A DNA stretch of 64,000 nt from Microbacterium sp. LWH3-1.2 (GCF_040675855.1 NZ_JBEGIK010000001.1:2480001-2544000); one strand, 5' to 3'. Shown: positions 16,014-25,540, numbered from the stretch's first letter. Made by a program: numbers and translations. The notes: generated by a model not told the origin, from the sequence alone.

Positions 16014-17618
16014 ATGAGCGTGCTGAGCACCGCCGCAGTGCACGACGAGACCTTCGCGCGCACGCGCGACGCCCAGCGGGAGCTGGCCGAGGGGCTGCGC
16101 GCGCGGCTGGCCGCAGCATCCGCCGGCGGACCCGCCGCGTCGCGCGAACGGCATGTCGCGCGCGGCAAGCTGCTGCCGCGCGACCGGGTCACGCGCCTGC
16201 TCGACGAGGGGAGCCCGTTCATCGAGGTCGCGCCGCTCGCCGCGGAGGGCCTCTACGACGGCGACGCCCCCGCCGCGGGCGTGATCGCAGGCATCGGGCT
16301 GGTGCACGGCCGGCACGTGATGGTGGTGTGCAACGACGCGACGGTCAAGGGCGGGACGTACTATCCGCTCACCGTCAAGAAGCACCTCCGGGCGCAGGAG
16401 ATCGCTCTCGAGAACCGTCTGCCATGCGTGTACCTCGTCGATTCCGGCGGCGCGTTCCTGCCGATGCAGGACGAGGTGTTCCCCGACCGCGACCACTTCG
16501 GCCGCATCTTCTTCAACCAGGCGCGGCTTTCCGCCGCCGGCATCCCGCAGATCGCCGCGGTGCTCGGCTCGTGCACGGCCGGGGGCGCGTACGTGCCGGC
16601 GATGAGCGACGAGACGGTGATCGTGCGCGGCCAGGGCACGATCTTCCTCGGCGGTCCGCCGCTGGTGAAGGCGGCGATCGGCGAGGTCGTCACGGCAGAG
16701 GAACTCGGCGGGGGAGAGCTGCACGCCCGCCGCTCCGGCGTCGTGGACCACCTCGCGGAGGACGACGAGCACGCCCTCGAGATCGTGCGCGACATCGTGG
16801 CGACGCTCCCGGTGCCCGCCGAGCCCGCGTGGGAGGTCGTGCCGACCGTCGAACCGGTGGTGGCGGCATCCGATCTGTACGGCGTCGTGCCCGTCGACGT
16901 GAATCAGCCGTACGACGTCCGCGAGGTCATCGCCCGACTCGTCGACGGCAGCGAGCTGCACGAGTTCAAGCGCGAGTACGGCGACACGCTGGTGACCGGG
17001 TTCGCGCGCATCCACGGGCACCCGGTCGGCATCGTCGCCAACAACGGCGTGCTGTTCGGCGAGTCCGCTCAGAAGGGCGCCCACTTCATCGAGCTGTGCG
17101 ATCAGCGCGGCGTGCCGCTGCTGTTCCTGCAGAACATCTCGGGGTTCATGGTGGGGCGCGATGCCGAAGCCGGCGGCATCGCGAAGGACGGCGCGAAGAT
17201 GGTCACGGCCGTCGCCACCACCCGGGTGCCGAAGCTCACGGTGGTGATCGGCGGGTCGTTCGGCGCCGGCAACTACTCGATGTGCGGCCGTGCGTACTCG
17301 CCGCGGTTCCTCTGGACGTGGCCGGCGAGCCGCATCTCGGTGATGGGCGGCAACCAGGCGGCGTCGGTGCTCTCGACCGTCAAGCGCGACCAGCTCGAGG
17401 CGCGCGGCGAAGAGTGGTCCGCCGGCGACCAGGCGGCGTTCGAGGCGCCGATCCGCGCGCGATACGAGGAGCAGGGCGACCCGTACTACGCGACGGCCCG
17501 CCTGTGGGACGACGGCGTCGTCGACCCTCTCGACACCCGCGACCTTCTCGGCCTCGCGCTCGACGTCGTCTCGCGCACCCCCCTCCCCGAACCCCGCTTC
17601 GGCGTCTTCCGGATGTGA
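16014..17618 (+). CDS. accD1: Acyl-CoA carboxylase carboxyltransferase subunit, methylcrotonoyl-CoA type
   Basis: A 534-residue carboxyltransferase beta subunit that moves CO2 from biotin to an acyl-CoA. The segments [38 protein letters not shown] and [16 protein letters not shown] are hallmarks of methylcrotonoyl-CoA carboxylase beta chains; the oxyanion glycine pairs are in [13 protein letters not shown]. It lies in an operon with the biotin-carrying alpha subunit, an acyl-CoA dehydrogenase, MaoC and CitE, as in M. tuberculosis accD1-accA1, which acts in leucine breakdown. Start ATG at 16014. Confidence 0.9.
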   Translation: MSVLSTAAVHDETFARTRDAQRELAEGLRARLAAASAGGPAASRERHVARGKLLPRDRVTRLLDEGSPFIEVAPLAAEGLYDGDAPAAGVIAGIGLVHGRHVMVVCNDATVKGGTYYPLTVKKHLRAQEIALENRLPCVYLVDSGGAFLPMQDEVFPDRDHFGRIFFNQARLSAAGIPQIAAVLGSCTAGGAYVPAMSDETVIVRGQGTIFLGGPPLVKAAIGEVVTAEELGGGELHARRSGVVDHLAEDDEHALEIVRDIVATLPVPAEPAWEVVPTVEPVVAASDLYGVVPVDVNQPYDVREVIARLVDGSELHEFKREYGDTLVTGFARIHGHPVGIVANNGVLFGESAQKGAHFIELCDQRGVPLLFLQNISGFMVGRDAEAGGIAKDGAKMVTAVATTRVPKLTVVIGGSFGAGNYSMCGRAYSPRFLWTWPASRISVMGGNQAASVLSTVKRDQLEARGEEWSAGDQAAFEAPIRARYEEQGDPYYATARLWDDGVVDPLDTRDLLGLALDVVSRTPLPEPRFGVFRM

Positions 17619-17636
17619 GAAGGAGAAGTGCGAAGC

Positions 17637-19730
17637 ATGCCCCCGGTCATCGAGCGAGCGAAGCGAGACGAAATGCCTCCGCCCGACCCCGCCGAAGGAT
17701 TCGACACCGTCCTCGTCGCCAACCGCGGCGAGATCGCCCGCCGGGTGATCCGCACTCTCCGGCGCGTCGGCATCCGATCGGTCGCCGTATACAGCGACGC
17801 CGACGCCGACGCGCCGCACGTGCGCGAGGCCGACGACGCCGTGCGCATCGGTCCCGCCGCGGCCGCGCAGTCGTACCTCGACATCGACGCCGTCGTCGCG
17901 GCGGCCGTCTCGAGCGGTGCGCAGGCGGTGCACCCCGGGTACGGCTTCCTGTCGGAGAACGTCGCCTTCGCCCGGGCGTGCACCGCGGCGGGCGTCGTCT
18001 TCATCGGTCCCGGCGAGCGCGCGCTCGAGGTGATGGGCGACAAGATCCGCGCGAAGGAGCACGTCGCCGCCTATGGCGTGCCGACCGTGCCCGGCTTCAG
18101 TGCGGCGGGAATGACGGATGCTGAGATCTCGGCGTCCGCCGAGCGCACCGGCTTCCCCCTCCTGGTGAAGCCGTCGGCCGGCGGCGGCGGCAAGGGCATG
18201 CAGGTGGTCCGGTCGGCCGCGGAGCTGCCGGACGCCCTCGCCACCGCGCGCCGCGTCGCCGCGGCCGCGTTCGGTGACGACACCCTCCTGCTCGAACGAC
18301 TCATCGAGCGCCCGCGCCACATCGAGGTGCAGGTGCTCGCCGATGTGCAGGGGACGGTCGTCCACCTCGGCGAGCGCGAGTGCACGCTGCAACGCCGGCA
18401 CCAGAAGGTGATCGAGGAGGCGCCGTCGCCTGCGGTCGACGCCCGCACCCGCGCGCGCCTGGGCGCGGCCGCGTGCGCGGCCGCGGCATCGGTCGATTAT
18501 CGGGGGGCGGGCACCGTCGAGTTCCTCGTCGCCGCCTCCAGGCCCGACGAGTTCTTCTTCATCGAGATGAACACGCGCCTCCAGGTCGAGCACCCGGTCA
18601 CCGAGCTGGTGACCGGCTTCGACCTGGTCGAGCAGCAGCTGCGGATCGCCGCGGGGGAGCCGCTCTCGTTCTCGCAGGACGACGTGCGCCTCGACGGCCA
18701 CGCGGTCGAGGCGCGAGTGTACGCGGAGTCACCGGAGCGCGGCTTCCTGCCCGCCACCGGCGAGGTGCTGGCGTGGCGGGCCGCCGGGGGCGTCCGCACG
18801 GACTCGGCCGTCGAGACCGCGAGCGTCGTGACAGCGGACTACGACCCGATGATCGCGAAGGTCATCGCACACGGAGCCGACCGCGCGGAGGCGCTCGCAC
18901 GGCTCGACGCCGCGCTCGCCGAGACGATGGTGCTCGGACTCGACACCAACATCGGCTTCCTGCGCGCGCTGCTGGCTGAGGCCGACGTGCAGACGGGCGA
19001 CATGGACACCGGGCTCATCGACCGGATGCCCGCCTACACGGGCGAGCCGCCGACACCGGCGGTGTTGCGCGCCGCTGCTTCCAGCGATTCCCACCGCGCA
19101 GGTGCACCGCGGGCTGTGCGCAGCGGCGCGGCCTGGCGGGAGCTCCAGGGATGGCGGGCGGGTGCGCCCGCCGTGCCGGCGACGCTCCGGCTCCTCGACG
19201 AAGCCGGTGACGTGCACGCCGTTTCAGCCGACGGAGGCGACGCGTCGGGGCGCCTCGGAGCGCCGGACGCGACCACGCCTGCCACCTCGGCGACCTCGCC
19301 CGCGCGCACGGCGGTCGACGCCGACGGCTGGGTCTGGGTGCACGCCGACGGCGCGACGCATCGCCTCCGCCCTCTCAGCCGCCGCGCCGCGATGGAGCGG
19401 CGCCTGGCGGCCCGAGAGCGCGCGGCCGCGGCATCCGATCCGGAACTGCGCGCCCCGATGCCGGGCGCGGTCGTCGCCGTCCACGTCACGGACGGTGCGG
19501 CCGTCGTCACGGGCGATCGCATCGTGACCATCGAGGCGATGAAGATGGAGCACCCCGTCCTCGCCCCGCATGACGGCGTCGCGCGCGTCGAGGTCTCCGT
19601 CGGGGAGCAGGTGCGCCGCGACCAGGTGCTCGCGCACGTCTCGCTCGCCGACGCGCCGGCCGCGGCATCCGATTCTCCCGACGAACAATCCACCGCGGAC
19701 GCCCACGAGGCGTCCGCGCCGACCTCCTGA
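17637..19730 (+). CDS. accA1: Acetyl/methylcrotonoyl-CoA carboxylase biotin-carboxylase/BCCP alpha subunit
   Basis: A 697-residue biotin carboxylase fused to a C-terminal biotin carrier domain. It starts with [19 protein letters not shown], has the ATP-grasp glycine loop [12 protein letters not shown], the [11 protein letters not shown] and [14 protein letters not shown] motifs, and biotinyl lysine AMKMEH near residue 634. The start is uncertain. The ATG at 17637 has AAGGAG 11 bases upstream, but the first dozen codons are written over a repeat-like element (17643-17672), and the ATG at 17673 begins closer to the conserved domain. Confidence 0.9.
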   Translation: MPPVIERAKRDEMPPPDPAEGFDTVLVANRGEIARRVIRTLRRVGIRSVAVYSDADADAPHVREADDAVRIGPAAAAQSYLDIDAVVAAAVSSGAQAVHPGYGFLSENVAFARACTAAGVVFIGPGERALEVMGDKIRAKEHVAAYGVPTVPGFSAAGMTDAEISASAERTGFPLLVKPSAGGGGKGMQVVRSAAELPDALATARRVAAAAFGDDTLLLERLIERPRHIEVQVLADVQGTVVHLGERECTLQRRHQKVIEEAPSPAVDARTRARLGAAACAAAASVDYRGAGTVEFLVAASRPDEFFFIEMNTRLQVEHPVTELVTGFDLVEQQLRIAAGEPLSFSQDDVRLDGHAVEARVYAESPERGFLPATGEVLAWRAAGGVRTDSAVETASVVTADYDPMIAKVIAHGADRAEALARLDAALAETMVLGLDTNIGFLRALLAEADVQTGDMDTGLIDRMPAYTGEPPTPAVLRAAASSDSHRAGAPRAVRSGAAWRELQGWRAGAPAVPATLRLLDEAGDVHAVSADGGDASGRLGAPDATTPATSATSPARTAVDADGWVWVHADGATHRLRPLSRRAAMERRLAARERAAAASDPELRAPMPGAVVAVHVTDGAAVVTGDRIVTIEAMKMEHPVLAPHDGVARVEVSVGEQVRRDQVLAHVSLADAPAAASDSPDEQSTADAHEASAPTS
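17643..17672. repeat. REP-like intergenic element at the accA1 start
   Basis: The stretch containing GGTCATCGAGCGAGC followed by GAAGCGAGACGAAA matches the GGTCGTTGAGCGAGCGAAGCGAGACGAAAC-type dispersed palindromic repeats that I recall as common in Microbacterium intergenic DNA. Here it sits between accD1 and the conserved start of accA1. Family membership is from memory and needs a genome-wide count. Confidence 0.5.
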
Positions 19731-19746
19731 CACCCGAGGAGCAGCA

Positions 19747-20907
19747 ATGGACAGCTACGACACCTACGACCTCAGCGACGACGAGCGGGAACTCGCAGCC
19801 TTGGTGCGGCAGTTCGCCGACGAGGTCGTCGCGCCCGTCTCGTACGAGGCCGACCGCACGCACACCCTGCCGATGGACGTCGTCGCGCAGATGGGGGAGC
19901 TGGGGCTGTTCGGCCTGCCGTTCCCCGAGGAGTACGGCGGACAGGGCGGCGACTACTTCGCGCTCTGCCTCGCGATCGAGGCAGTCGGCCGCGTCGACCA
20001 GTCGCTTGCGATCACCCTCGAGGCGGGCGTCAGCCTCGGCGCGATGCCGGTGTTCCGGTTCGGCACCGAGGAGCAGAAGCAGCAGCTCCTGCCCGACCTC
20101 CTCGCCGGCACGGCGCTCGCCGCCTTCGGGCTCACCGAGCCGGAGGCGGGATCGGATGCGGGGGCGACCCGCACCACCGCGCGCCGGGACGGCGGCGAGT
20201 GGGTCATCAACGGCTCGAAGCAGTTCATCACCAACTCGGGCACCGACATCACTCGGTTCGTCACGGTCACCGCGGTGACGGGTGAGACCGACGACCGCAA
20301 GGAGATCTCGACCATCGTCGTGCCCCACGGCACACCCGGCTTCACCGTCGGGCCCGGCTACGACAAGGTCGGCTGGCGCGCGTCCGACACGCACCCGCTC
20401 ACGTTCCAGGACGTGCGCGTGCCCGTGGCGAACCTGCTCGGCACCCAGGGACGCGGGTTCGCGAACTTCCTCCACATCCTCGACGAGGGACGCATCGCGA
20501 TCGCCGCGCTCGCGACGGGCGCGGCGGAAGGATGCCTCGACGCCGCCGTCGACTACGCCAAGAAGCGGACGGTGTTCGGCGACCCGCTCTCGACGCGACA
20601 GGGGATCCAGTTCCTCCTCGCCCGCATGCAGCAGCGCGTGCACATCGCCCGGCTCGCGTGGCACCACGCTGCGCGCCTGCGCGACGCGGGCAAGCCCTTC
20701 AAGACGCAGGCGGCGATGGCGAAGCTCACCGCGAGCGACGCCGCCATGGACAACGCTCGCGACGCGACCCAGATCTTCGGCGGCAACGGCTTCATGAACG
20801 AGTACCCCGTCGCGCGCCACTACCGCGACTCGAAGATCCTCGAGATCGGCGAGGGCACGAACGAGGTGCAGCTCCTCGTGATCGCACGGGCGCTCGGCGT
20901 GGCGTGA
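19747..20907 (+). CDS. Acyl-CoA dehydrogenase (branched-chain acyl-CoA)
   Basis: A 386-residue FAD enzyme introducing a 2,3-double bond into an acyl-CoA. Seen are FGLTEPEAGSDAG and VINGSKQFITNSG (FAD/substrate binding), IQFLLARMQQRVHIARLAW, and QIFGGNGFMNEYPVARHYRD at the C terminus. Context makes isovaleryl-CoA the likely substrate. However, the C-terminal EIGEGTNEVQ keeps the glutamate at the usual EGT position, where isovaleryl-CoA dehydrogenases tend to have a small residue, so specificity could extend to other branched-chain acyl-CoAs. GAGGAG precedes the ATG; the gap from accA1 is 16 bases. Confidence 0.88.
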   Translation: MDSYDTYDLSDDERELAALVRQFADEVVAPVSYEADRTHTLPMDVVAQMGELGLFGLPFPEEYGGQGGDYFALCLAIEAVGRVDQSLAITLEAGVSLGAMPVFRFGTEEQKQQLLPDLLAGTALAAFGLTEPEAGSDAGATRTTARRDGGEWVINGSKQFITNSGTDITRFVTVTAVTGETDDRKEISTIVVPHGTPGFTVGPGYDKVGWRASDTHPLTFQDVRVPVANLLGTQGRGFANFLHILDEGRIAIAALATGAAEGCLDAAVDYAKKRTVFGDPLSTRQGIQFLLARMQQRVHIARLAWHHAARLRDAGKPFKTQAAMAKLTASDAAMDNARDATQIFGGNGFMNEYPVARHYRDSKILEIGEGTNEVQLLVIARALGVA

Positions 20908-20910
20908 GGG

Positions 20911-20916
20911 TAGCGT
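20911..20916 (+). promoter_or_regulatory. Possible internal -10 hexamer TAGCGT before the MaoC gene
   Basis: TAGCGT is 7 bases from the GTG at 20924 and overlaps an earlier in-frame GTG at 20915. It favours the later start and hints at an internal promoter in the operon. Confidence 0.35.
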
Positions 20917-20923
20917 GACAGAC

Positions 20924-21451
20924 GTGACCCCCGACGCCCCCGAGCACGCCTTCCCCGCCGGCGCGGCGCACGAGATCGTGCAGCGCGGGCTCTCCTACGA
21001 CGAGCTCGAGGTCGGTGCACGGTACCTGCACCGGCCGGGCCGCACGGCGACCGAGGCCGACAACGTGCTGTTCTCGTCGATCACGATGAACACCCAGGCG
21101 CTGCACCTGGATGCCGCGTTCTCCGAGTCGCAGCCGTTCGGACGGCGCCTCATGAACTCGATGTGGACGCTCTCGACGATGGTCGGGGCATCCGTCTCGC
21201 AGATCACGCAGGGGACGCTCGTCGCCCAGCTCGGGATGACGGACGTGTCGTTCCCGGCACCGCTGTTCCATGGCGACACGCTGTACACCGAGACCGAGGT
21301 CCTCGGCAAGCGGCTCTCGGCGTCGCGCCCTGGTCAGGGGATCGTGACCCTGCGCCACACCGGCCGCAACCAGCGGGGCGAGGTCGTCGCCCTCGCCACC
21401 CGGACGGCGCTCATGTGGGGCGCATCGGAGACCCCGGAGGAGACGTCGTGA
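20924..21451 (+). CDS. MaoC-like (R)-specific enoyl-CoA hydratase
   Basis: A 175-residue hotdog-fold protein of the MaoC family, cytoplasmic. It starts MTPDAPEHAFPAG and contains RGLSYDELEVGARYLH, the hydratase-2-like region with NTQALHLDAAFSESQPFG, and FPAPLFHGDTLYTETEV. By analogy with M. tuberculosis Rv2499c it would hydrate 3-methylglutaconyl-CoA or itaconyl-CoA to the (R)- or (S)-configured products used by the next enzyme. It overlaps the CitE gene by a GTGA junction, so the two are probably made in fixed ratio. Confidence 0.82.
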   Translation: MTPDAPEHAFPAGAAHEIVQRGLSYDELEVGARYLHRPGRTATEADNVLFSSITMNTQALHLDAAFSESQPFGRRLMNSMWTLSTMVGASVSQITQGTLVAQLGMTDVSFPAPLFHGDTLYTETEVLGKRLSASRPGQGIVTLRHTGRNQRGEVVALATRTALMWGASETPEETS

Positions 21452-22257
21452 GCTTCGATCTCGGCCCCGCACTGCTGTTCTGCCCGGCCGACCGGCCCGA
21501 GCGCTACGCGAAGGCGTACGACCGAGCCGATGCGGTGATCCTCGACCTCGAGGACGCCGTGGCGCCCGCCGACAAGACTTCGGCGCGCGGTCACCTCATC
21601 GAGTCGGAGCTCGACCCGGCGCGGGTCATCGTCCGGGTGAACCCGCCCGAGACCGACGCCTTCGCCGCCGACCTCGCCACGCTGTCGCAGACGGACTATC
21701 GGCGCATCATGGTCGCCAAGTCCGAGTCCCCGAAGCGTATCCGGCGCATCGACGCCCGGTTCGAGGTCGTCGCGCTCTGCGAGACGGCGAAGGGCGTCGC
21801 GCAGGCCGACCGCATCGCCGCCCTCGACAACGTCGTCGCATTGATGTGGGGCGCGGAGGACCTCGTCGCGAGCATCGGCGGCACCTCCAGCCGCAAGCCC
21901 AACGGCCGCTACCGCGACATCGCGCGCTATGCGCGATCCCGCGTGCTGCTGGCGGCCGGCGCGCGCGGCAAGGCCGCGATCGACGCCGTGCACCTCGACA
22001 TCGAGGACGGGAAGCGACTGGCGGTCGAGACGGCGGATGCTGCGGCATCCGGTTTCCGCGCCACCGCATGCATCCACCCGAGCCAGGTGGCCGTCATCCG
22101 TGCCGCATACCGCCCCGATGAGAAGACCGTGGCGTGGGCGCGCGGTGTCCTCGCGGCGGCCGACGGCGAGCGCGGCGTGTTCTCGTACGAGGGGCGGATG
22201 GTCGACGAGCCGGTGCTGCGCCACGCGCGTGGCGTGCTGGCACGCACCGACGGCTGA
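21448..22257 (+). CDS. CitE-like lyase of the HpcH/HpaI family
   Basis: A 269-residue TIM-barrel lyase. Visible are PALLFCPADRPERYAKA, the metal-binding LDLEDAVAPADK, the substrate arginine in VRVNPP, the second metal ligand region LCETAKGVAQ and MWGAEDLVASIGG. It is the homologue by context of M. tuberculosis Rv2498c (annotated citE), reported to be an (R)-HMG-CoA / citramalyl-CoA lyase and not part of citrate lyase. It probably releases acetyl-CoA plus acetoacetate (leucine) or pyruvate (itaconate). No citrate lyase alpha or gamma subunit is nearby, which agrees. Confidence 0.85.
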   Translation: MSFDLGPALLFCPADRPERYAKAYDRADAVILDLEDAVAPADKTSARGHLIESELDPARVIVRVNPPETDAFAADLATLSQTDYRRIMVAKSESPKRIRRIDARFEVVALCETAKGVAQADRIAALDNVVALMWGAEDLVASIGGTSSRKPNGRYRDIARYARSRVLLAAGARGKAAIDAVHLDIEDGKRLAVETADAAASGFRATACIHPSQVAVIRAAYRPDEKTVAWARGVLAAADGERGVFSYEGRMVDEPVLRHARGVLARTDG

Positions 22258-22337
22258 CCGCGCACCCGGGACGATCCAGTCGACCGCCGACTGACGGACG
22301 CGCTCGTCTGCGATCTCGCGGGCGACGTGGCCGATGC

Positions 22338-22943
22338 TTAGGCCACCAGGCCCGCGTAGGTCACGAGCCGCAGGTGATCGCGCTCGTAGACGAAGTCGTG
22401 GGTGGCGCCGTTGGCCAGGCGCTCGCCCTCCAGCGGCAGCTCGCCGGCCGTCGCGTGGCGCATCACCTCGCGGATGAGCGCGCCGTGGCTCACGACGATG
22501 AGCGAGGCCGCGGCGGGGGCGGTCGCGCGGCGGTGTTCCCGCACGACGGCGCCCAGGGCGGCGATCGCTCGGGTGCGCAGATCGGCCCACGGCTCGGCAC
22601 CAGGCACCTCCGCCGTGTACCAGTCGCCCCAGCGGCCGCGGAACTCCTCGATGCCGACACCCTCGGCCTCGCCGTATGCGCGTTCGCGGAGCCCCGCACA
22701 GGTGCGGGGAGCGGCGAGGCCGAGCTCGGCGGCGATGATCTCCGCCGTCTCGCGAGCCCGGGCGAGGTCGCTCGACACGATCGTCATCGGCATGACGCCG
22801 TCGAGGCGCTCGCGCAGCACCTGCGCGGTCGCGCGCGCCTGCGCCCGCCCGGCCTCGTTGAGAGGGATGTCGGCCCTGCCCTGGATGCGCCGGTCGCGGT
22901 TCCAATCGGTCTCGCCGTGGCGGATCAGGGTGAGCGCGGTCAT
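22338..22943 (-). CDS. Histidine phosphatase family protein
   Basis: A 201-residue phosphoglycerate-mutase-like phosphatase. The RHG motif is LIRHGETDWNRDRRIQG at residues 7-23 (phospho-acceptor histidine); the second catalytic histidine is in VVSHGALIREV near residue 155; and DLARARETAEII is typical. Members of this size dephosphorylate small phosphoesters; the substrate is unclear. A TAGGGT hexamer 7 bases before the ATG suggests a leaderless mRNA. Confidence 0.85.
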   Translation of the reverse strand: MTALTLIRHGETDWNRDRRIQGRADIPLNEAGRAQARATAQVLRERLDGVMPMTIVSSDLARARETAEIIAAELGLAAPRTCAGLRERAYGEAEGVGIEEFRGRWGDWYTAEVPGAEPWADLRTRAIAALGAVVREHRRATAPAAASLIVVSHGALIREVMRHATAGELPLEGERLANGATHDFVYERDHLRLVTYAGLVA

Positions 22944-22950
22944 GCTCTCG

Positions 22951-22956
22951 ACCCTA
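22951..22956 (-). promoter_or_regulatory. -10 hexamer TAGGGT, leaderless start of histidine phosphatase
   Basis: TAGGGT on the minus strand, 7 bases from the ATG at 22943. Confidence 0.5.
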
Positions 22957-22981
22957 CCCGCGCCGCCCGGGCGTCAGCCGC

Positions 22982-23836
22982 TCAGACGAGAGCGGGCAAC
23001 CCGTCGGCGAGTGCGCGCAGCACCTCGCTCGTGCCCGCGTCGATCTTGACCGTCGCCCGGGTGTCGGCGCGCGTCGCGCCTCGGTTCACGATGACGACGG
23101 GCAGGCGGCGTCGGCGTGCTCGCTCGAGCAGGCGGATGCCGGAGTTCACCACCAGCGACGACCCCGCCACGATGAGCGCCTCGCTGGCGTGGACGAGCTG
23201 CTCGGCCTCGCGGAACTTCTCGGCGGGGATGAACTCGCCGAAGAAGACGACATCGGGCTTCAGCATCCCCCCGCACACGCTGCAGTCGGGGATGCGGAAG
23301 CCCTCGGTGCTCTCGGGGAGGACATCGCCGTCGGGGCCGAGTGCGACGTTCTCGGGCACGCGGATCCACGGGTTGTCGTCCTCGACGCGACGCGCGAGGT
23401 CGCGCCGGTCGAACACCTGGCCGCAGTGGGTGCAGAAGATGCGGCGCATCGTGCCGTGGAGTTCCACGACGCGGCGGCTGCCGGCGCGCACGTGGAGCCC
23501 GTCGACGTTCTGGGTGACGATCCCGGTCGTGAGCCCGCGGGCCTCGAGGTCGGCGAGGGCGCGGTGCCCCGGGTTCGGCTCGGCCGACGCGAACGCCTGC
23601 CAGCCGAGGTGGCTCCCCACCCAGTAGCGGCGGCGCGACGCGTCGCTCGAGAGGAACTGCTCGACGGTCATCGGGGTTCGCACGGGTGACCCCGCACCTC
23701 GGTAGTCGGGGATGCCCGAGTCGGTCGAGATTCCCGCGCCCGTCAGCACGGCGATGCGCCGGCCTGAGAGCGTGGCGACGGCCTGGGCCACGGCATCCGT
23801 CGTCCGGGCGTCCATTCCGGTCGCGATCGTCGTCAC
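22982..23836 (-). CDS. Sir2-family NAD-dependent protein deacylase
   Basis: A 284-residue sirtuin. The NAD-binding GAGISTDSGIPDYRG, catalytic histidine in VVELHGTM, TQNVDGLHVRAG and the structural zinc pairs IFCTHCGQ and CSVCGGMLKPDVVFFGE are all present, as is the C-terminal VIVNRGATRAD. It removes acyl groups from protein lysines using NAD. The start is a GTG at 23836 with AAGGGGG upstream; an ATG 7 codons later is also possible. It is larger than the roughly 240-residue bacterial CobB type owing to inserts around the zinc module. Confidence 0.9.
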   Translation of the reverse strand: MTTIATGMDARTTDAVAQAVATLSGRRIAVLTGAGISTDSGIPDYRGAGSPVRTPMTVEQFLSSDASRRRYWVGSHLGWQAFASAEPNPGHRALADLEARGLTTGIVTQNVDGLHVRAGSRRVVELHGTMRRIFCTHCGQVFDRRDLARRVEDDNPWIRVPENVALGPDGDVLPESTEGFRIPDCSVCGGMLKPDVVFFGEFIPAEKFREAEQLVHASEALIVAGSSLVVNSGIRLLERARRRRLPVVIVNRGATRADTRATVKIDAGTSEVLRALADGLPALV

Positions 23837-23917
23837 GGCGCACCCCCTTCGCGTCGAGTGTAGGCCCCGCGGTTTTCCGGGATGTTACGGAGCGGCGCGG
23901 CGTGCCAGGATGAGCGC

Positions 23918-24691
23918 GTGGGCAGCTTCGGGGGCGTCAGCGCCGAGCAGTACGCGCGATTCATGGGCCGGTTCTCGACCCCCCTCGCGGTCGGGTTCGC
24001 GAACGTGGGGCTCGACGGCGTCGGCGCGGACGCCCGCGTGCTGGACGTCGGCTGCGGACCGGGGATGCTCACCCTCGAGCTCGTGAAGCGCCGCGGGCCC
24101 GCGGCGGTCAGCGCCGCGGATCCGGAACCGGCGTTCGTCGACGCGACCGGGCAGCTGTGCCCGGGCGTCGACGTGCGTCTCGCCGAAGCGGAGCATCTGC
24201 CGTTCGCCGACGGGGAGTTCGGAGCGGCGCTCGCCCAGCTCGTCGTCCACTTCATGTCGGACCCGGTGCGCGGGGTGACGCAGATGGGCCGCGTGACGGC
24301 GCTGGGTGGCCGAGTCTCGGCCTGTGTGTGGGACCACGCCGGCGACGGGGGCCCGCTCTCGACGTTCTGGCGCGTCGCCCGCCGACTCGACGACGACGTG
24401 CGCGGAGAGGCCGGTCTGAGCGGCGCCGCACCGGGGCAGCTCGTAGACATCTTCCGCCGCGCGGGTCTCGCCGATGTCGCGCAGACGGTGGTCGAGTGCA
24501 CGGTGTCATTCCGCGACTTCGCCGACTGGTGGGACCCGTTCCTCCTCGGCGTCGGGCCGGCCGGCCGGTACATCGCCACGCTCGATGGGAAGGAGATCTC
24601 GCGACTGGAGGCGGCGTTGCGCGAGGAGCTCGGCGAGGAGGCGTTCACGTCGACGGCGCGGGCCTGGACCGCGGTCGGCACTCGGGCCTGA
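23918..24691 (+). CDS. Class I SAM-dependent methyltransferase
   Basis: A 257-residue methyltransferase of the UbiE/Methyltransf_11 group. The SAM-binding motif I is VLDVGCGPGMLTLEL near residue 37, followed by an acidic motif II (SAADPEPAFV) and LPFADGEFGAALAQLVVHF. The substrate is unknown. I chose the GTG at 23918: CAGGAT stands 6 bases upstream, near the leaderless consensus, and the conserved GRFSTPLA follows soon after. It is divergent from the sirtuin gene with 81 bases between. Confidence 0.82.
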   Translation: MGSFGGVSAEQYARFMGRFSTPLAVGFANVGLDGVGADARVLDVGCGPGMLTLELVKRRGPAAVSAADPEPAFVDATGQLCPGVDVRLAEAEHLPFADGEFGAALAQLVVHFMSDPVRGVTQMGRVTALGGRVSACVWDHAGDGGPLSTFWRVARRLDDDVRGEAGLSGAAPGQLVDIFRRAGLADVAQTVVECTVSFRDFADWWDPFLLGVGPAGRYIATLDGKEISRLEAALREELGEEAFTSTARAWTAVGTRA

Positions 24692-24714
24692 GCGCCGTGC
24701 GACGATGGGACGCG

Positions 24715-25518
24715 ATGCACGCGATCCCGATCACCGACGCCTCCGACGAGCGGCTCACGGACTACCGCGACCTCACCGATGTCGCGCTGCGGCGCGTGAT
24801 CGAGCCGGAGGGCGGCTTGTACATCGCCGAGTCGGCGAAGGTCATCGGGCGCGCGATCGCCGCCGGCCATCGCCCGAGGTCGGTGCTGGTGCAGGAGAAG
24901 TGGCTCCCCGACATCGAGGAGCTGGTGACGGATGCTGCGGTGCCGACGTACGTCGTGACGCCCGCGATCGCCGAGTCCCTCACCGGCTACTCCGTGCACC
25001 GGGGCGCGCTGGCATCGATGCATCGGCCCGATCTTCCACCCGTGGTGGACGTCGTCCGAGGCGCGCGGCTCGTCGTCGTGCTGGAGGACATCGTCGATCA
25101 CACCAACGTGGGGGCGATCTTCCGCGCGGCGGCCGGGCTCGGCGCCGACGCGGTTCTCGTGAGCCCGAGGTGCGCCGACCCGCTGTACCGGCGCAGCGTG
25201 CGGGTGAGCATGGGCACCGTGTTCCAGGTGCCGTGGGCGCGGCTGCCGGAGTGGGGCGAGGCGCGCGGAGTGCTGCACGACGCGGGCTTCGAGCTCGCGG
25301 CGCTCGCGCTCTCGGACGACGCCGTGTCGCTCGACGCGTTCAGCGAGCGCCGCCCTGAGCGGGTCGCCCTGATGCTCGGCGCCGAGGGCGACGGCCTGTC
25401 GCGCCGCGCGCTCGAGGCCGCCGACACCGTCGTCACGATCCCCATGGCGGGTGGCGTCGACTCGCTCAACGTGGCCGCGGCGAGTGCGGTCGCGCTGTGG
25501 GAGCTGCGGGCGCGCTGA
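24715..25518 (+). CDS. TrmH/SpoU family RNA 2'-O-methyltransferase
   Basis: A 267-residue SPOUT methyltransferase. The three SpoU motifs are motif 1 VVVLEDIVDHTNVGAIFRAA, motif 2 VALMLGAEGDGLS and motif 3 VTIPMAGGVDSLNVAAASAVAL, which form the trefoil-knot SAM site. An N-terminal RNA-binding domain precedes them. The target (rRNA or tRNA 2'-OH) is not clear. It follows the SAM methyltransferase by 23 bases on the same strand. Confidence 0.9.
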   Translation: MHAIPITDASDERLTDYRDLTDVALRRVIEPEGGLYIAESAKVIGRAIAAGHRPRSVLVQEKWLPDIEELVTDAAVPTYVVTPAIAESLTGYSVHRGALASMHRPDLPPVVDVVRGARLVVVLEDIVDHTNVGAIFRAAAGLGADAVLVSPRCADPLYRRSVRVSMGTVFQVPWARLPEWGEARGVLHDAGFELAALALSDDAVSLDAFSERRPERVALMLGAEGDGLSRRALEAADTVVTIPMAGGVDSLNVAAASAVALWELRAR

Positions 25519-25540
25519 CCCGATCCCGCGACGCCGCGGC

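Noticed and set aside
15939..18701. 920-codon antisense frame opposite accD1 and accA1
   Set aside because: Mirror of two well-conserved enzymes; no recognisable protein features.
22258..22337. Hairpin CAGTCG-ACCGC-CGACTG between citE and the histidine phosphatase
   Set aside because: Only 6 base pairs, no U-tract; too weak to call a terminator.
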